From contig QCUL01000011.1 in NCBI GenBank assembly GCA_003210755.1, positions 1-64,000 of the forward strand: a stretch of DNA of 64,000 nucleotides, written 5' to 3'. Made by a program: the position numbers and the translations under genes. The DNA comes from Synechococcus sp. AG-679-C18 (lineage in GTDB: Bacteria; Cyanobacteriota; Cyanobacteriia; PCC-6307; Cyanobiaceae). Under the pieces are notes generated by a model that made no database searches, was not told where the DNA came from, and was given only the letters and a program-made list of their open reading frames with translations. Below are positions 36,915-46,269 of the stretch, piece by piece (positions within the stretch are counted from its first letter, which is position 1; the number at the start of each line of letters is the position of its first letter).

Positions 36915-36985
36915 TCCTCTTTGTTGCTTCCGCTGGTTTATTGTATGATTTTTGAAGTTTTTATATTTCTTGAGTTGTAATTGTC

Positions 36986-39109
36986 TTGAATTCATTGTCT
37001 CGATTCAATCTATCGGTTGCGATCGTCACTTACCAGCGCGAGCAGGTGCTGGTGGATTCAATTGCCGCTCTGTTGGCCCTTGATCTCCAGCCCCTGGAGA
37101 TCCTGGTGATTGACCAGACAGTGAGTCACATTGAGCCGGTGCAGAGCCAGCTGCAGGCGTGGCATCAGGCTCAGAAGATTCGTTGGGTCCACCTCTCTCC
37201 ACCCAGTATCACCGCCGCTATGAACCGGGCTCTGTGGGAGGCCCGCTCTGAGCGTGTGTTGTTCGTGGATGACGACGTCATTCCCGCACCGGAACTGCTT
37301 TCAGCCCACATCCATGCCGCTGAGCAGTGCCCTGGGGCTCTGATCGCCGGCCGCGTTTTGCAGCCCTGGCATCACGGCAACCCGCATTCAGAGGAACTCA
37401 CGCCCTTCCGCTTCAACACCCTCAAGCCGCGCCTTCCCGCCGATTTCATCGGTTGCAACTTCTCTGTTCCCCGGGCTGCCGCTCTTGAACTCGGCGGTTT
37501 TGATCAGAACTTCGTGCGTGTGGCTTACCGCTATGAAGCGGAATTCGCCCACCGCTGGCGCCAAGTCGGCCATTCGATCCGCTACGAACCTAGAGCCCTG
37601 CTCCACCACCTGCACGCTGGTGGTGGCGGCACACGCAGCTACGGCGATCACCTCACCACCACACGGCCCTTCCATGCCGTCGGTCGTTACTACTTTCTTC
37701 TGCGAACCCTCCCCCTATTGCCCGCCCTGCTGGCTGCTTCTGGTGCCCTGATCCGATCCATACGCAGCCGCCACCACCTTCGGCGCCCCTGGTGGATCCC
37801 CCTCACCTTGCTGGCCGAGCTGTGGGGACTGGCCTGGGCTTTGCTCATGCACGGCCGCGGTCCCCAGCTCCGGGCTGATCCCCGCCCTCGGCTGCTGATT
37901 GCCACCAGCCATCCAATTCAATATCAGGTTCCACTCTTTCAGGCCATTGAACGGCAGGGGGATTTGGCCGCTGAGGTGCTGTTTCTTACCATCCCCGACG
38001 CCCAGCAGCAGGGTGTTGGATTTGGTGTGCCCTTTCAGTGGGACCAGCCCCTGCTCGATGGCTACCGCTGGCGTCAGGCCGCCTCCCAGCGAGGTGATGG
38101 CAGCCTTGAGCGCGCTGGGGGCCTCTGGCTCTCCAATCCATTTCGCGAGTTGCGCTGGGGCCCTGGAGGCCTACGGCCCGATGCTTTGCTGATTACCGGC
38201 TGGCAGTGTCGCGGCCTGCTCCAACTGTTGCTGACCGCTCGCTTCCAACGGCTACCGGTGCTCTTGCGCATCGAATCAAACAACCTCTGCCCGCGGCCCT
38301 TCCTTGCTCGCCTCTGGCACCGCTTGTTAGTGCATCAGGCTCGCACCTGTCTCTCCATCGGATCCGCCAACACGGCGTTCTATCGCGCCTTGGGCGTGCC
38401 GACGCAGCGGCTGATCCCCGCGCCCTATTTCGTTGACAACAGCTTTTTTGCGGAACGGGCGTCCAAAGCTCGCGAGCAACGGCAGGCATTACGCGAACGC
38501 TGGAGCATCCCCCCTGAATGCTTTTGTTTCCTATTTGCCGGCAAACTCCAGCAGAAGAAACGTCCCCTACTGCTGCTTGCCGCCCTTGCGCAGCTGCTCG
38601 CCCGCCCTGATCACCCATCCGTGCATCTGCTTATCGTGGGTAGCGGCGAACTTGAAAGCACTTGCCACCATCACGCAGAACGTGCGGACTTGCCTGTCAC
38701 CTTTGCCGGCTTTCTCAACCAGGGTGAAATTGCAGACGCCTATGCCGTCGCTGATGCCTTGGTGTTGCCCTCCGACGGCGGCGAAACCTGGGGATTGGTT
38801 GTGAATGAAGCCATGGCTTGCGGCCTGCCTGCCGTTGTGAGTGATCATGTGGGCTGCGCTGCTGACCTCGTCACCCATGGACAAACAGGACTGATCTTTC
38901 CACTGGATCAGGTGTCAGCCCTGGCTACCTGTCTCGCCCAGCTGGCGCAGGCACCAGCTGAAGCCCGCGCCATGGGTGAGGCCGCCAGAGAACGCGTCGG
39001 CCAGCACTACACGGTTGGACACGCTGCTGAAGCCATCATTCAAGCCACTCAAATCAATTCACGGAGCTTACAGACTCAATACAACACAACCTTTTCAACG
39101 AATTTTTAA
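36986..39109 (+). CDS. Bifunctional glycosyltransferase, GT2-GT4 fusion
   Basis: The 707-residue protein joins two glycosyltransferases. The N-terminal GT2 (about 8-230) has VAIVTYQREQVLVDSIAALL, ILVIDQT and the metal site VLFVDDDVIP (about 91-100). It is followed by hydrophobic segments (about 230-290) that probably tether it to the membrane. The C-terminal GT4 (about 305-690) opens RLLIATSHPIQYQVPLFQAI, and has FAGKLQQKKRPLLLLAAL, IVGSGELE and the donor motif LPSDGGETWGLVVNEAMACGLPAVV. Both active sites look complete, so the protein may add two successive sugars. The TTG start at 36986 is the first reasonable one; later TTG codons are possible. Its stop overlaps the next gene by one base (TAATG). 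Confidence 0.9.
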   Translation: MNSLSRFNLSVAIVTYQREQVLVDSIAALLALDLQPLEILVIDQTVSHIEPVQSQLQAWHQAQKIRWVHLSPPSITAAMNRALWEARSERVLFVDDDVIPAPELLSAHIHAAEQCPGALIAGRVLQPWHHGNPHSEELTPFRFNTLKPRLPADFIGCNFSVPRAAALELGGFDQNFVRVAYRYEAEFAHRWRQVGHSIRYEPRALLHHLHAGGGGTRSYGDHLTTTRPFHAVGRYYFLLRTLPLLPALLAASGALIRSIRSRHHLRRPWWIPLTLLAELWGLAWALLMHGRGPQLRADPRPRLLIATSHPIQYQVPLFQAIERQGDLAAEVLFLTIPDAQQQGVGFGVPFQWDQPLLDGYRWRQAASQRGDGSLERAGGLWLSNPFRELRWGPGGLRPDALLITGWQCRGLLQLLLTARFQRLPVLLRIESNNLCPRPFLARLWHRLLVHQARTCLSIGSANTAFYRALGVPTQRLIPAPYFVDNSFFAERASKAREQRQALRERWSIPPECFCFLFAGKLQQKKRPLLLLAALAQLLARPDHPSVHLLIVGSGELESTCHHHAERADLPVTFAGFLNQGEIADAYAVADALVLPSDGGETWGLVVNEAMACGLPAVVSDHVGCAADLVTHGQTGLIFPLDQVSALATCLAQLAQAPAEARAMGEAARERVGQHYTVGHAAEAIIQATQINSRSLQTQYNTTFSTNF

Positions 39110-40161
39110 TGATAAAAATTGTTCGGCCACATGGAGGATATGGATTAGGAAACGAGCTGATCCCATGGGCAAAGGCCTGGATTTTCGCTCAAGAAGCAAG
39201 TGCTATGTGTATGCCGCCAGCGTGGGGAAGTAATCCAAGAGAGTATTGGAGATATTTTAAATCACCAAGGTGGGACTCGCTTGTACATCGCGCAGTCTCT
39301 AAAGTTGTCCCAACGATTTCCTTCGCACAGTCCGACTTTGATGCAATTGGATTAACCGATTTTCGAGAAGCCTCTCGTCGCTTTATCGAGCTTCACAACC
39401 TGGACATCAAAAGCTTCTGGAATGTTGAAATCACAGGGCTTTGGGGCGCCTTCGAAGGCCTGCGGCCCAGTCGCTCATTTCTTCTATCTAGACTTCTTTC
39501 AACAACCCACACAATTCAAAATATCTATCGCATAAAACAAAACATTGATAATCAGAAACTGTTCGTGGGCCTTCATGTTAGAATGGGAGACTTTAGTAAA
39601 TCAAATTTATACTCATACCAGTCTTCTGTTAATATGTCTTGGCCAATTGAATGGTGGGTCAATATTATAGAGCGCCTGAATAACTGCTTTGGCGCTAGTA
39701 ACATTAACTTTTTGCTGGCCAGTAATGGAAGCTTGAATGAACTTTCTCCACTGCTATCACATGATAATGTCTTATTTACTAGTTCCTTGCCGTATTCAGA
39801 CATTAGCGACTTATTGACGCTTTCGGAATGTGACTTAATATGTGGCTCGCTCAGTTCCTTTTCGATGTGGGCAATCTTTTTAGGTAACGCATTTAGCCTT
39901 TGGTTCGATGAAAACTTTGAGAGGATTGATAGTACTACTCTTGCTTCCCATTTTCATTCTTTGCTAGAATTGGGTGTGAGCAGCCCTCATGCACTTGAGC
40001 AAGATGCGCATCAAAAAAAAGATAATGCATATCCAAAAAGTTTCGCCTGCGGAGTTGGAGGTCCAATTAGTGACAAGCTTTTAAATCGACTCCATGTCAT
40101 ACTTGAGGAAAGAAAAACTCGCTATGACTTTATTAGAGAAGGTCGCATATATATAGACTGA
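39109..40161 (+). CDS. Fucosyltransferase-like (GT11-type) glycosyltransferase
   Basis: The 350-residue protein starts at ATG overlapping the previous stop. It opens IVRPHGGYGLGNELIPWAKAW, which matches the GGLGNQLFQYA start of alpha-1,2-fucosyltransferases in position and pattern, and has the donor motif VGLHVRMGDFSK (about 143-154, HxRxGD). A later stretch around NFLLASNGSLNELSPLL is typical for nucleotide-sugar contacts, with CDLICGSLSSFSMWAIFLG after it. Fucose transfer to a surface glycan is likely, though other 6-deoxyhexoses cannot be excluded. The gene is AT-rich, unlike the GC-rich fusion before it. Confidence 0.75.
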   Translation: MIKIVRPHGGYGLGNELIPWAKAWIFAQEASAMCMPPAWGSNPREYWRYFKSPRWDSLVHRAVSKVVPTISFAQSDFDAIGLTDFREASRRFIELHNLDIKSFWNVEITGLWGAFEGLRPSRSFLLSRLLSTTHTIQNIYRIKQNIDNQKLFVGLHVRMGDFSKSNLYSYQSSVNMSWPIEWWVNIIERLNNCFGASNINFLLASNGSLNELSPLLSHDNVLFTSSLPYSDISDLLTLSECDLICGSLSSFSMWAIFLGNAFSLWFDENFERIDSTTLASHFHSLLELGVSSPHALEQDAHQKKDNAYPKSFACGVGGPISDKLLNRLHVILEERKTRYDFIREGRIYID

Positions 40162-40195
40162 CAAGAAACTTCTCCTATCGTCTGCAGTATTGAAC

Positions 40196-40903
40196 ATGGG
40201 ATTTATTTCATTTTCTCAAACCCTTCGGGGATGTTTTGATTGCATTAGAACTCCAGTCTCCCAAAGAGTTTGGCATGGCCCTCTAAATGGGCAAGCTTTA
40301 CGCCAAATCATGCTTATAAGGCTCCTGTGTATATTTAAATTTAAGGCAATAGTCGAGGCGGGATCTTTTAGAGGTGCTACAACTGAAATGCTAGCTTCTA
40401 TATACAGAGGTAAGGTGTATTCTATTGAACACAATTCTCGTAACTTTGGGTACGCGCTTGCTTGAATGTTTCTATATGATAATTGCACGCTAATCCGCGG
40501 AGATAGCGCAAGCATATTAAGAAGCCTGTTGTCAGAGAAACTAGCTGATTGCTCTCCTCTATGTGATTTACCTTGATGCTCATTGGGAAAAAGTTTTACC
40601 GATACGTCAAGTAATCGAGGCTATTGGAAATTCTAGAATAAACTTTTTAGCCATTGTTGACCATTTACGGTGCCAGGCGATGCAGGATATAAATGGGTTT
40701 ACTATGGCCAATCAGGCTCCCTGCAATTATCATTTATTCATGACCTGCTTGAGAAATATTCACTTGATAGCTGGTTCCCATCCGCGCCGTCATCACAAGA
40801 AACTGGAGCAAAAAGAGGTTCTCTCATGATCACATCTTCGGGAATGCTTAATGATTACTCGGAGACCATTGGTTTAGTCGATTCGAAGGAGTATACTTTC
40901 TAG
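40196..40903 (+). pseudogene. Class I SAM methyltransferase, nonsense codon and two frameshifts
   Basis: The pieces line up as one methyltransferase. The first frame (from ATG 40196) has AIVEAGSFRGATTEMLAS, a motif I of the Methyltransf_24 type, and stops at TGA 40463-40465. The same frame then continues with MFLYDNCTLIRGDSASILRS. Near 40545-40562 the reading passes to another frame with VIYLDAHWEKVLPIR, the conserved YLDAHW motif. Near 40655-40670 it passes again, to VPGDAGYKWVYYGQSGSL, where a single missing T in the run before ACGGTGCC would explain the shift (VDDFxVPGD in relatives). The last frame ends at 40901-40903. The gene is inactive as written. The lesions appear recent because motif order and spacing are kept. 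Confidence 0.72.
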
Positions 40904-40958
40904 GACTTTATATGCTTTTTAAGGACCAGCTTCTATCCCTCTCGCTTGGACTCTACCG

Positions 40959-41849
40959 TTGACTGGCTTTGTCAAGAGCGTCTATCACGCAGTGCTGCCT
41001 GCAGAGGTAAGGGGCCGTATCGGTTTAGGTTCCGCATTCAGCAGAGCTCTGCATCGCCGCAAGGCAAAGCTGATTAGTCAGCTTGAGTGCCACTCACCTT
41101 TCTCCTCTGGGTCAGTGCCCCAGCGTTATGATCTCACCCTTGATGCAGCTGGATGCTGCTATCTCACTCTCCTGAGCTTTCTCAATGCCTGTGACCCAGG
41201 CTTCAGCGACCGCCGAAGGCTCACTCTCGGGCCCTCTGGTTCATCTCTAGAGCGTCAACTCTCTGAGCAGCTCGATTACTACGGCAGCGACAAGTCATCA
41301 AGCCATAGTTATCATTATTTGTATAGCCGTGCATTCAATAATCCAGAGAGAATCAGTTCATTACTGGAAATTGGCATCGGTACCAATAACCCTGGCATCG
41401 TCTCCAATATGACAGAAGTTGGTCGACCAGGAGCATCCCTTCGCGCCTGGCAAGACTTCCTGCCAGAAGCCAAAATTATTGGCGCAGATATTGATCCTGA
41501 AATACTTTTCTCAGATGGGCGAATTCGTTGCATGCCTGTAGACCAACTTGACCTAAATTCCTTGACAAAACTTGCCTCATCGCTTCCACGTCAAGTGGAT
41601 GTGATTATCGACGACGGCCTTCATTCTACGCAGGCCAACCTCCATACAATTCAAGCTCTTTTGCCCGCCTGCGCCCAAGGAGGATGGTTCTTTGTTGAGG
41701 ATATCTTTCCACCTCAGATTGACTTCTTTCTTGCCTTGAGCTGGATTCTTGACAAGCAAGGGATACAGAGCCGCCTATACGAGTTCAACAAGCCGGGAGC
41801 TGTTTTTGCAATCAGTCCGGGTAGATCTCTAGATGATTTTCCTGCCTGA
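40959..41849 (+). CDS. Class I SAM methyltransferase
   Basis: The 296-residue protein has a mid-region beginning QLDYYGSDKSSSHSYHYLYS (about 106), then the SAM motif SLLEIGIGTNN (about 130-140), GASLRAWQDFLPEAKIIGADID (about 152) and DVIIDDGLHSTQAN (about 214). This pattern is that of enzymes close to MycE/cephalosporin-hydroxylase-like methyltransferases that act on sugars and natural products. All SAM-binding motifs are intact. The TTG start gives an N-terminal extension of about 100 residues without a recognised domain. It is GC-richer than the broken methyltransferase before it. Confidence 0.75.
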   Translation: MTGFVKSVYHAVLPAEVRGRIGLGSAFSRALHRRKAKLISQLECHSPFSSGSVPQRYDLTLDAAGCCYLTLLSFLNACDPGFSDRRRLTLGPSGSSLERQLSEQLDYYGSDKSSSHSYHYLYSRAFNNPERISSLLEIGIGTNNPGIVSNMTEVGRPGASLRAWQDFLPEAKIIGADIDPEILFSDGRIRCMPVDQLDLNSLTKLASSLPRQVDVIIDDGLHSTQANLHTIQALLPACAQGGWFFVEDIFPPQIDFFLALSWILDKQGIQSRLYEFNKPGAVFAISPGRSLDDFPA

Positions 41850-42300
41850 GATCAGCAAGTTTCTTGCTTTTTTGCCTGTAGCCTCTATTGCTTAATGCAC
41901 CGAGTGACTGGCCGAATGAACATCCTTATTTGTATACACTCTTATTCAATATTAAATCCTAATCATGTGGGGTTTTGAAGATTTAAGATTGCCAGGTCTC
42001 TTAGAGGTGTTTTGTTGATCCGCTTCGATAAAACCTTGCCGCCTCCAACGCCCATTATGGATCTCATGGATTAGGAAGCTGGCACGATGACCCAACAATT
42101 CAACGCTCTTATGTTTGATCGAACCCTAGCTTAGTGGTGCGATTCCAGTGATCAAGCCGAATCTGGGAACCGCCAATTATCAAGTTCCTCCGCATTTAAT
42201 TCTTCTGCAAGTTGGTTCCCGTTTTTGATAGTTTCCTTTCAAAAGCTTTTGCTGGTAATATGATTACTTTGTTAATAAAATAATGGGGTATTGCTGAGAA
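41850..42300. other. Gap before asnB
   Basis: About 450 bases with no supported gene. Short broken frames are visible (for example MTQQFNALMFDRTLA near 42087) and may be decayed coding sequence, but none was identified. The region just before 42301 is AT-rich and probably holds the asnB promoter; no clear consensus was seen. Confidence 0.45.
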
Positions 42301-44127
42301 ATGTGCGGCATCGCTGGCCTAATCCAGGGTGATCCCTTTCAATCCAAAAGCAGCACCGATCAGCTTTCGAGCCGGCTTGCCGCGGCTTTGAGTCATCGCG
42401 GGCCGGACGATGCAGGGCACTGGGAGCAGCCTTTCGGTGACGGCCCCTCCGCCCTATTGCTCCACCAGCGCCTGGCGATCCAAGATCTTTCCGCTGCAGG
42501 CCACCAGCCGATGCACTCAGCCTGCGGCCGCTACGTGTTGGTGTTCAACGGTGAGATCTACAACCAGCGGGAGCTGCGACTCGAGCTTGAGGCTCAGGGC
42601 CACAGCCTCAGTTCCAGTAGCGACACTGAGGTGTTGCTGGCCCTGCTGGCCCGCCAAGGCCGAGCGGCCATAGCGCGGCTGCGAGGCATGTATGCCTTCT
42701 GCCTCTGGGACCAGCAAGAGCGAACGGCCCTGTTGGCCCGAGATCCCTACGGCATCAAGCCTCTCTATTTTTGGCAGGGCAGCGGCGGGGAGCTTCTTTT
42801 TGCATCGGAGCTGCGGGCCCTGTTGGCCTCTGGCATGGTGGAGCGTCGCCTCAATGGCGCTGCACTTGCCGCTTTCCTCCATGCTGGCAGTGTGCCGGAG
42901 CCCCTCACGCTCGTGGCTGGCGTGCAGAGCCTGCCTCCAGGTCACAGGGCTGAGTGGTCGCAGGGTGCGTTTACCCTCAAGCGTTTCTGGCATCCACCCT
43001 TCGCTCACCAGGAGCAGATCAGTCTGCAAGAGGCCACTGACCGTTGCCGCCAGGCCCTCGAGCGCTCAGTGGAGGCTCACATGCTTAGCGATGTTCCATT
43101 GGGCCTGTTTCTCTCCGGTGGGCTCGATTCGGCTGCCGTGCTTGCCCTAGCTCCACGCGGCCTCCAAACTCTCACGATCGGTTTTTCCCAGGCCAGTCAC
43201 GATGAATCGGCCCGGGCCTCTGAACTGGCTTGCCAATTTGGTGCCCATCACACCCCCCTGCAGATCGATGCTCCCCAGGCAGCTGAGTTGCTGCCTGGCT
43301 TCCTCTCTGCCATCGACCAGCCCACGGTGGATGGCTTTAATACTTATTGCGTGTCGGCTTTGGCTCGCCAGCAGGGACTCAAGGTGGTGCTCAGTGGCAT
43401 GGGTGGCGATGAGCTCTTTGGTGGCTACCCCAGCTTTAGCCGCCTTCCGCGCCTCCTCCGTTGGCACCGCCGTCTTGGCCCCATGAGGCCGGTCGTCGCC
43501 AAGTTGCTTAGACAGCGCCCTTCTCATCGGCAGCAACGGCTGGCGGCCTTCCTCACTGGCCCGGCCAGTGCTACCGCGGCTTTCCGCAGCCAGCGCGGTC
43601 TCTTTGCACCTAATGAAGTGCGGCAGCTGCTGCGACACTGGCAGCTGGAAGCGGACGATCCGGCTGAAGATTCAACCTCCATCACCTTTCCCTGCCTGGC
43701 CGATGAGATTGCCTGGTTGGAGAGCTGCCGCTACATGGGCCAGCAGCTCTTGCGCGACAGCGACGTGTTTTCGATGGCCCACGGCCTCGAACTGCGCCTG
43801 CCCCTGGTGGATGCCCAGCTGCTGTCTGAGCTCGCCCCGATCCAGGCAGCCCAGCGCTTGGCCAGCGGTAAACAGCTGCTCCAGCAGGCCGTGCCCGAAA
43901 TCCTTGAACGCTTACCTCTAGAGGCCAAGCGCGGCTTCTCATTCCCCTTTCAGAGCTGGTTTGAGCAGCCTGATTCACCGATGCGGCCTGGCTCAGCTCT
44001 GCCCATGCCCAGCACGCCGCAAGGGCTTGATCTGAGTCCCTGGGCTCGGCGCTGGGGCCTGATCGTGCTGCGCCACTGGCTTCACAGCCACCTGGATCTG
44101 GAGCTGCCATTGGTGGAGGAGGTATGA
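42301..44127 (+). CDS. asnB: Asparagine synthase, glutamine-hydrolysing
   Basis: The 608-residue enzyme has the N-terminal glutaminase with nucleophile Cys2 (MCGIAG) and the conserved RLAIQDLSAAGHQPM and FNGEIYNQRELR. The C-terminal synthetase has the PPi loop SGGLDS at 272-277 and later GMGGDELFGGYP. Both active sites look complete. In polysaccharide islands AsnB-like enzymes may amidate sugar carboxylates such as uronamides; a primary role in asparagine synthesis is the alternative. A short GT4 start overlaps its stop (ATGA at 44124-44127), suggesting the gene once led a coupled glycosyltransferase. Confidence 0.93.
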   Translation: MCGIAGLIQGDPFQSKSSTDQLSSRLAAALSHRGPDDAGHWEQPFGDGPSALLLHQRLAIQDLSAAGHQPMHSACGRYVLVFNGEIYNQRELRLELEAQGHSLSSSSDTEVLLALLARQGRAAIARLRGMYAFCLWDQQERTALLARDPYGIKPLYFWQGSGGELLFASELRALLASGMVERRLNGAALAAFLHAGSVPEPLTLVAGVQSLPPGHRAEWSQGAFTLKRFWHPPFAHQEQISLQEATDRCRQALERSVEAHMLSDVPLGLFLSGGLDSAAVLALAPRGLQTLTIGFSQASHDESARASELACQFGAHHTPLQIDAPQAAELLPGFLSAIDQPTVDGFNTYCVSALARQQGLKVVLSGMGGDELFGGYPSFSRLPRLLRWHRRLGPMRPVVAKLLRQRPSHRQQRLAAFLTGPASATAAFRSQRGLFAPNEVRQLLRHWQLEADDPAEDSTSITFPCLADEIAWLESCRYMGQQLLRDSDVFSMAHGLELRLPLVDAQLLSELAPIQAAQRLASGKQLLQQAVPEILERLPLEAKRGFSFPFQSWFEQPDSPMRPGSALPMPSTPQGLDLSPWARRWGLIVLRHWLHSHLDLELPLVEEV

Positions 44128-44192
44128 AGATTCTCCAGGTCACCGCCTCGATCAGCCCCCTATTCGGCGATCCTTTGGTGGGTAGGGGCTGA
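44124..44192 (+). pseudogene. 22-codon remnant of a glycosyltransferase family 4 gene
   Basis: The ATG overlaps the asnB stop as ATGA. The reading is MKILQVTASISPLFGDPLVG, which is the normal start of GT4 enzymes (strand 1 and the glycine-rich loop, usually followed by a leucine-rich helix), and the frame closes at TGA 44190-44192. The intact GT4 gene at 52.1 kb begins in the same way (MRVLHLIPSISFLRGGPSQA). Nothing downstream could be matched with the rest of such an enzyme. This is therefore probably the N-terminal stub left after deletion or replacement. Translational coupling to asnB is kept. Confidence 0.6.
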
Positions 44193-44847
44193 TGCTGTTT
44201 GCTCCCCTGAGCCAGCAGGGGTAAAAGCTTCGATCCTCGTTGGCACCGAACAAGGTCCCGAGGTCAACCGCTTCATGCCCTTTGTGCTCTGGATTTTGGC
44301 AGGCCGGTCTTTCCCATACACCCATACCATCAGTCAGCTCAAGCGTTGAAGTCTTGCCATAGTTCAAGCAGCAAGAACTTGTAATGAAAGCTGATCGAAC
44401 ATCAATCATGCTCAAGCAACAGTGATTGATTCCACAGTCAAAACGGGATGGAATGAGGACCACATCCATGGTTTGGCCACTCTCGCGTGAATGATGCCTC
44501 ATGGCGTGTAGCTGACAGACTTGCTGGGCGGAGTGCATCTCCAACTGCTGATTGGTTTCTGCTCCCCTCGTCTTCATAAAACTTCTGCATCTTCACAATC
44601 GAGACTCTCACCGTTTGAACACCCCCAAATCTCTGTCCGAATTTGGCCGTGGGGTTGTCCATCGCCAGGGTTCGGTCAGTGTTGACCACCTAGGCCGTTT
44701 TCAAAGCTCTTGCAGGTGCTGTAAGCAGCTCTCCAAGTCCCGTCGTCGGAAATGCTTCCTTAGCAGCAGCTCGTAGTCTGGCGGCCTGCAACTCCAGCAG
44801 GCTGGCAATCGCTGGCCAGCTCCAATAGACCTACGCCCCAGTCTTCG
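44193..44847. other. Gap between GT4 stub and O-antigen polymerase-like genes
   Basis: About 650 bases without an intact gene. Long but featureless frames exist on both strands (for example 44152-44577 and 44438-44689 on the minus strand) and were not accepted as genes. The sequence may be decayed glycosyltransferase or mobile DNA; I could not identify it. Confidence 0.45.
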
Positions 44848-46269
44848 GTGACGTTCCTTCTCGTTCTGCTCTTTGCGGCCCTGGCCTTGGTGTTGCTAAG
44901 TGGCGACTGGAGCCTCGGCCTGTTGATCACGGTGGTGATCGGTTTTGCGCAAGACCCGATTCGCAAACTCACCCCGGGGCAGCCCGGCTTGTATGTGGGC
45001 CTCGTCCTGGTTGCCTTCTTGGCCTGTGTTCTGGTGCTCTGGCAGCAGCGTCGGGGCCACTTTGATCTTCCCTTGATGTTTCCCGCTACGCCTGCCCTCC
45101 GTAATGTGCTGCCGATGTTCGTGGGGCTAATCGCCCTACAGGCCATTCATTCCCTGGTGCGCTGGGGCATTCCTTCACGCACGCTGATCGGCGTGGGGTT
45201 TTATTTTGCGCCGCTGCTCGGTCTATGGGTGGGATTTCAGATAGGCCGCTTTCAGCCGTTTTTTCGCCGCCTCTTGAAGCTTTACCTTTTCGGTGCGGCG
45301 CTGTTCGGCTTCACCGCCCTGCTCGATTATCTCGGTGTCGAAAGGGCTTTGTTTGAGGCTGTTGGGGGTGGCCAGATCATCCATTTCCGCTATGGCTATT
45401 GGACAACAGGTGCGATCGGCTTGTGGCGCAGCAGCGATATGGCTGCAATCCATCTGACCATCGCGTCTTGTCTGGCGGTTGTTTTTGCTCTCTCTGGTTC
45501 GGCTGGCGTTCAACGAAGCGCATGGCTAGTGCTCTCGGGCTTTTTTGCGGCGATGAGCATGCTCACCGGTCGCCGCAAGGCGATCGTTCAAGTGGTGGTG
45601 TTTCTCGGTCTCTTCTTCTGGCTGGTGTCTCGCTACGGTCCCGGTCGCAGTCGTCAGCAGATCTGGGGGCTTGTCATCTCGGCTGCGGGCCTGGCTGCCT
45701 TAGCCCTGGTGCTTGATCTCAGCGAGTTTGTGAGTGATGACTTCGGCGAATACCTTGCCCGTGCCGGTACTGCCCAGGGTGATCTCTTGGAGCGTTTCAA
45801 CGTTATGGGTCTCTACGCTTTCCGCCGTGGGCTAGACATTTCAGGCGGTATCGGTCTTGGTGTTGGCACTCTTGCTCAGACAGGGGCCGCAGGTGTTGCT
45901 GGCATTCAAGGTGCAGGTTTCGGCTTTGTGAGTGAGAGTGGTCTAGGCAAGATCGTTGCTGAGCTGGGTTGGCCCGGGATCGTGTTGTTAGTGATGCTGG
46001 CCTGGGAGTTGTTTCGAGCTGTTCTTTACTCCCTGAGGATGATGAGATATGAACCTGATTCGATTGCCATTTTCGAGATAGGCCTGCTTGCCTTCGCTCT
46101 ATCCAACCTGCCTTTCTTCTCAGCGGCATCGGGTGTGTATGGCGACCCCTTTGTATTGATCCTCTGCGGGTTCTCTTTAGGCTCTGTTTTTGCCGTGCCC
46201 ACAACGAGCAGCAAAGCCCGCGTCGTGGGTTCCAAGGAGGTGAGGATCGTCGGCTCCATCCCTTCATGA
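44848..46269 (+). CDS. O-antigen ligase/polymerase-like membrane protein
   Basis: The 473-residue protein has about ten hydrophobic helices and a long hydrophilic loop between about 335 and 385, as in the Wzy_C/WaaL (O-antigen ligase/polymerase) superfamily. An Arg-containing segment FAAMSMLTGRRKAIVQVVV (about 231-249) falls where catalytic arginines occur. The loop carries ERFNVMGLYAFRRGLDISGGIGLGVGT. GTG at 44848 starts it. These enzymes join lipid-linked repeat units or transfer the polymer to an acceptor at the periplasmic face. The following gene is of the same class and starts in its stop (ATGA), so the two are coupled. Confidence 0.8.
   Translation: MTFLLVLLFAALALVLLSGDWSLGLLITVVIGFAQDPIRKLTPGQPGLYVGLVLVAFLACVLVLWQQRRGHFDLPLMFPATPALRNVLPMFVGLIALQAIHSLVRWGIPSRTLIGVGFYFAPLLGLWVGFQIGRFQPFFRRLLKLYLFGAALFGFTALLDYLGVERALFEAVGGGQIIHFRYGYWTTGAIGLWRSSDMAAIHLTIASCLAVVFALSGSAGVQRSAWLVLSGFFAAMSMLTGRRKAIVQVVVFLGLFFWLVSRYGPGRSRQQIWGLVISAAGLAALALVLDLSEFVSDDFGEYLARAGTAQGDLLERFNVMGLYAFRRGLDISGGIGLGVGTLAQTGAAGVAGIQGAGFGFVSESGLGKIVAELGWPGIVLLVMLAWELFRAVLYSLRMMRYEPDSIAIFEIGLLAFALSNLPFFSAASGVYGDPFVLILCGFSLGSVFAVPTTSSKARVVGSKEVRIVGSIPS

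Noticed and set aside
44152-44689. Two long minus-strand frames after asnB (44152-44577 and 44438-44689)
   Set aside because: They mostly overlap each other, have no recognisable motif, and one spans the GT4 stub; decayed sequence is more likely.
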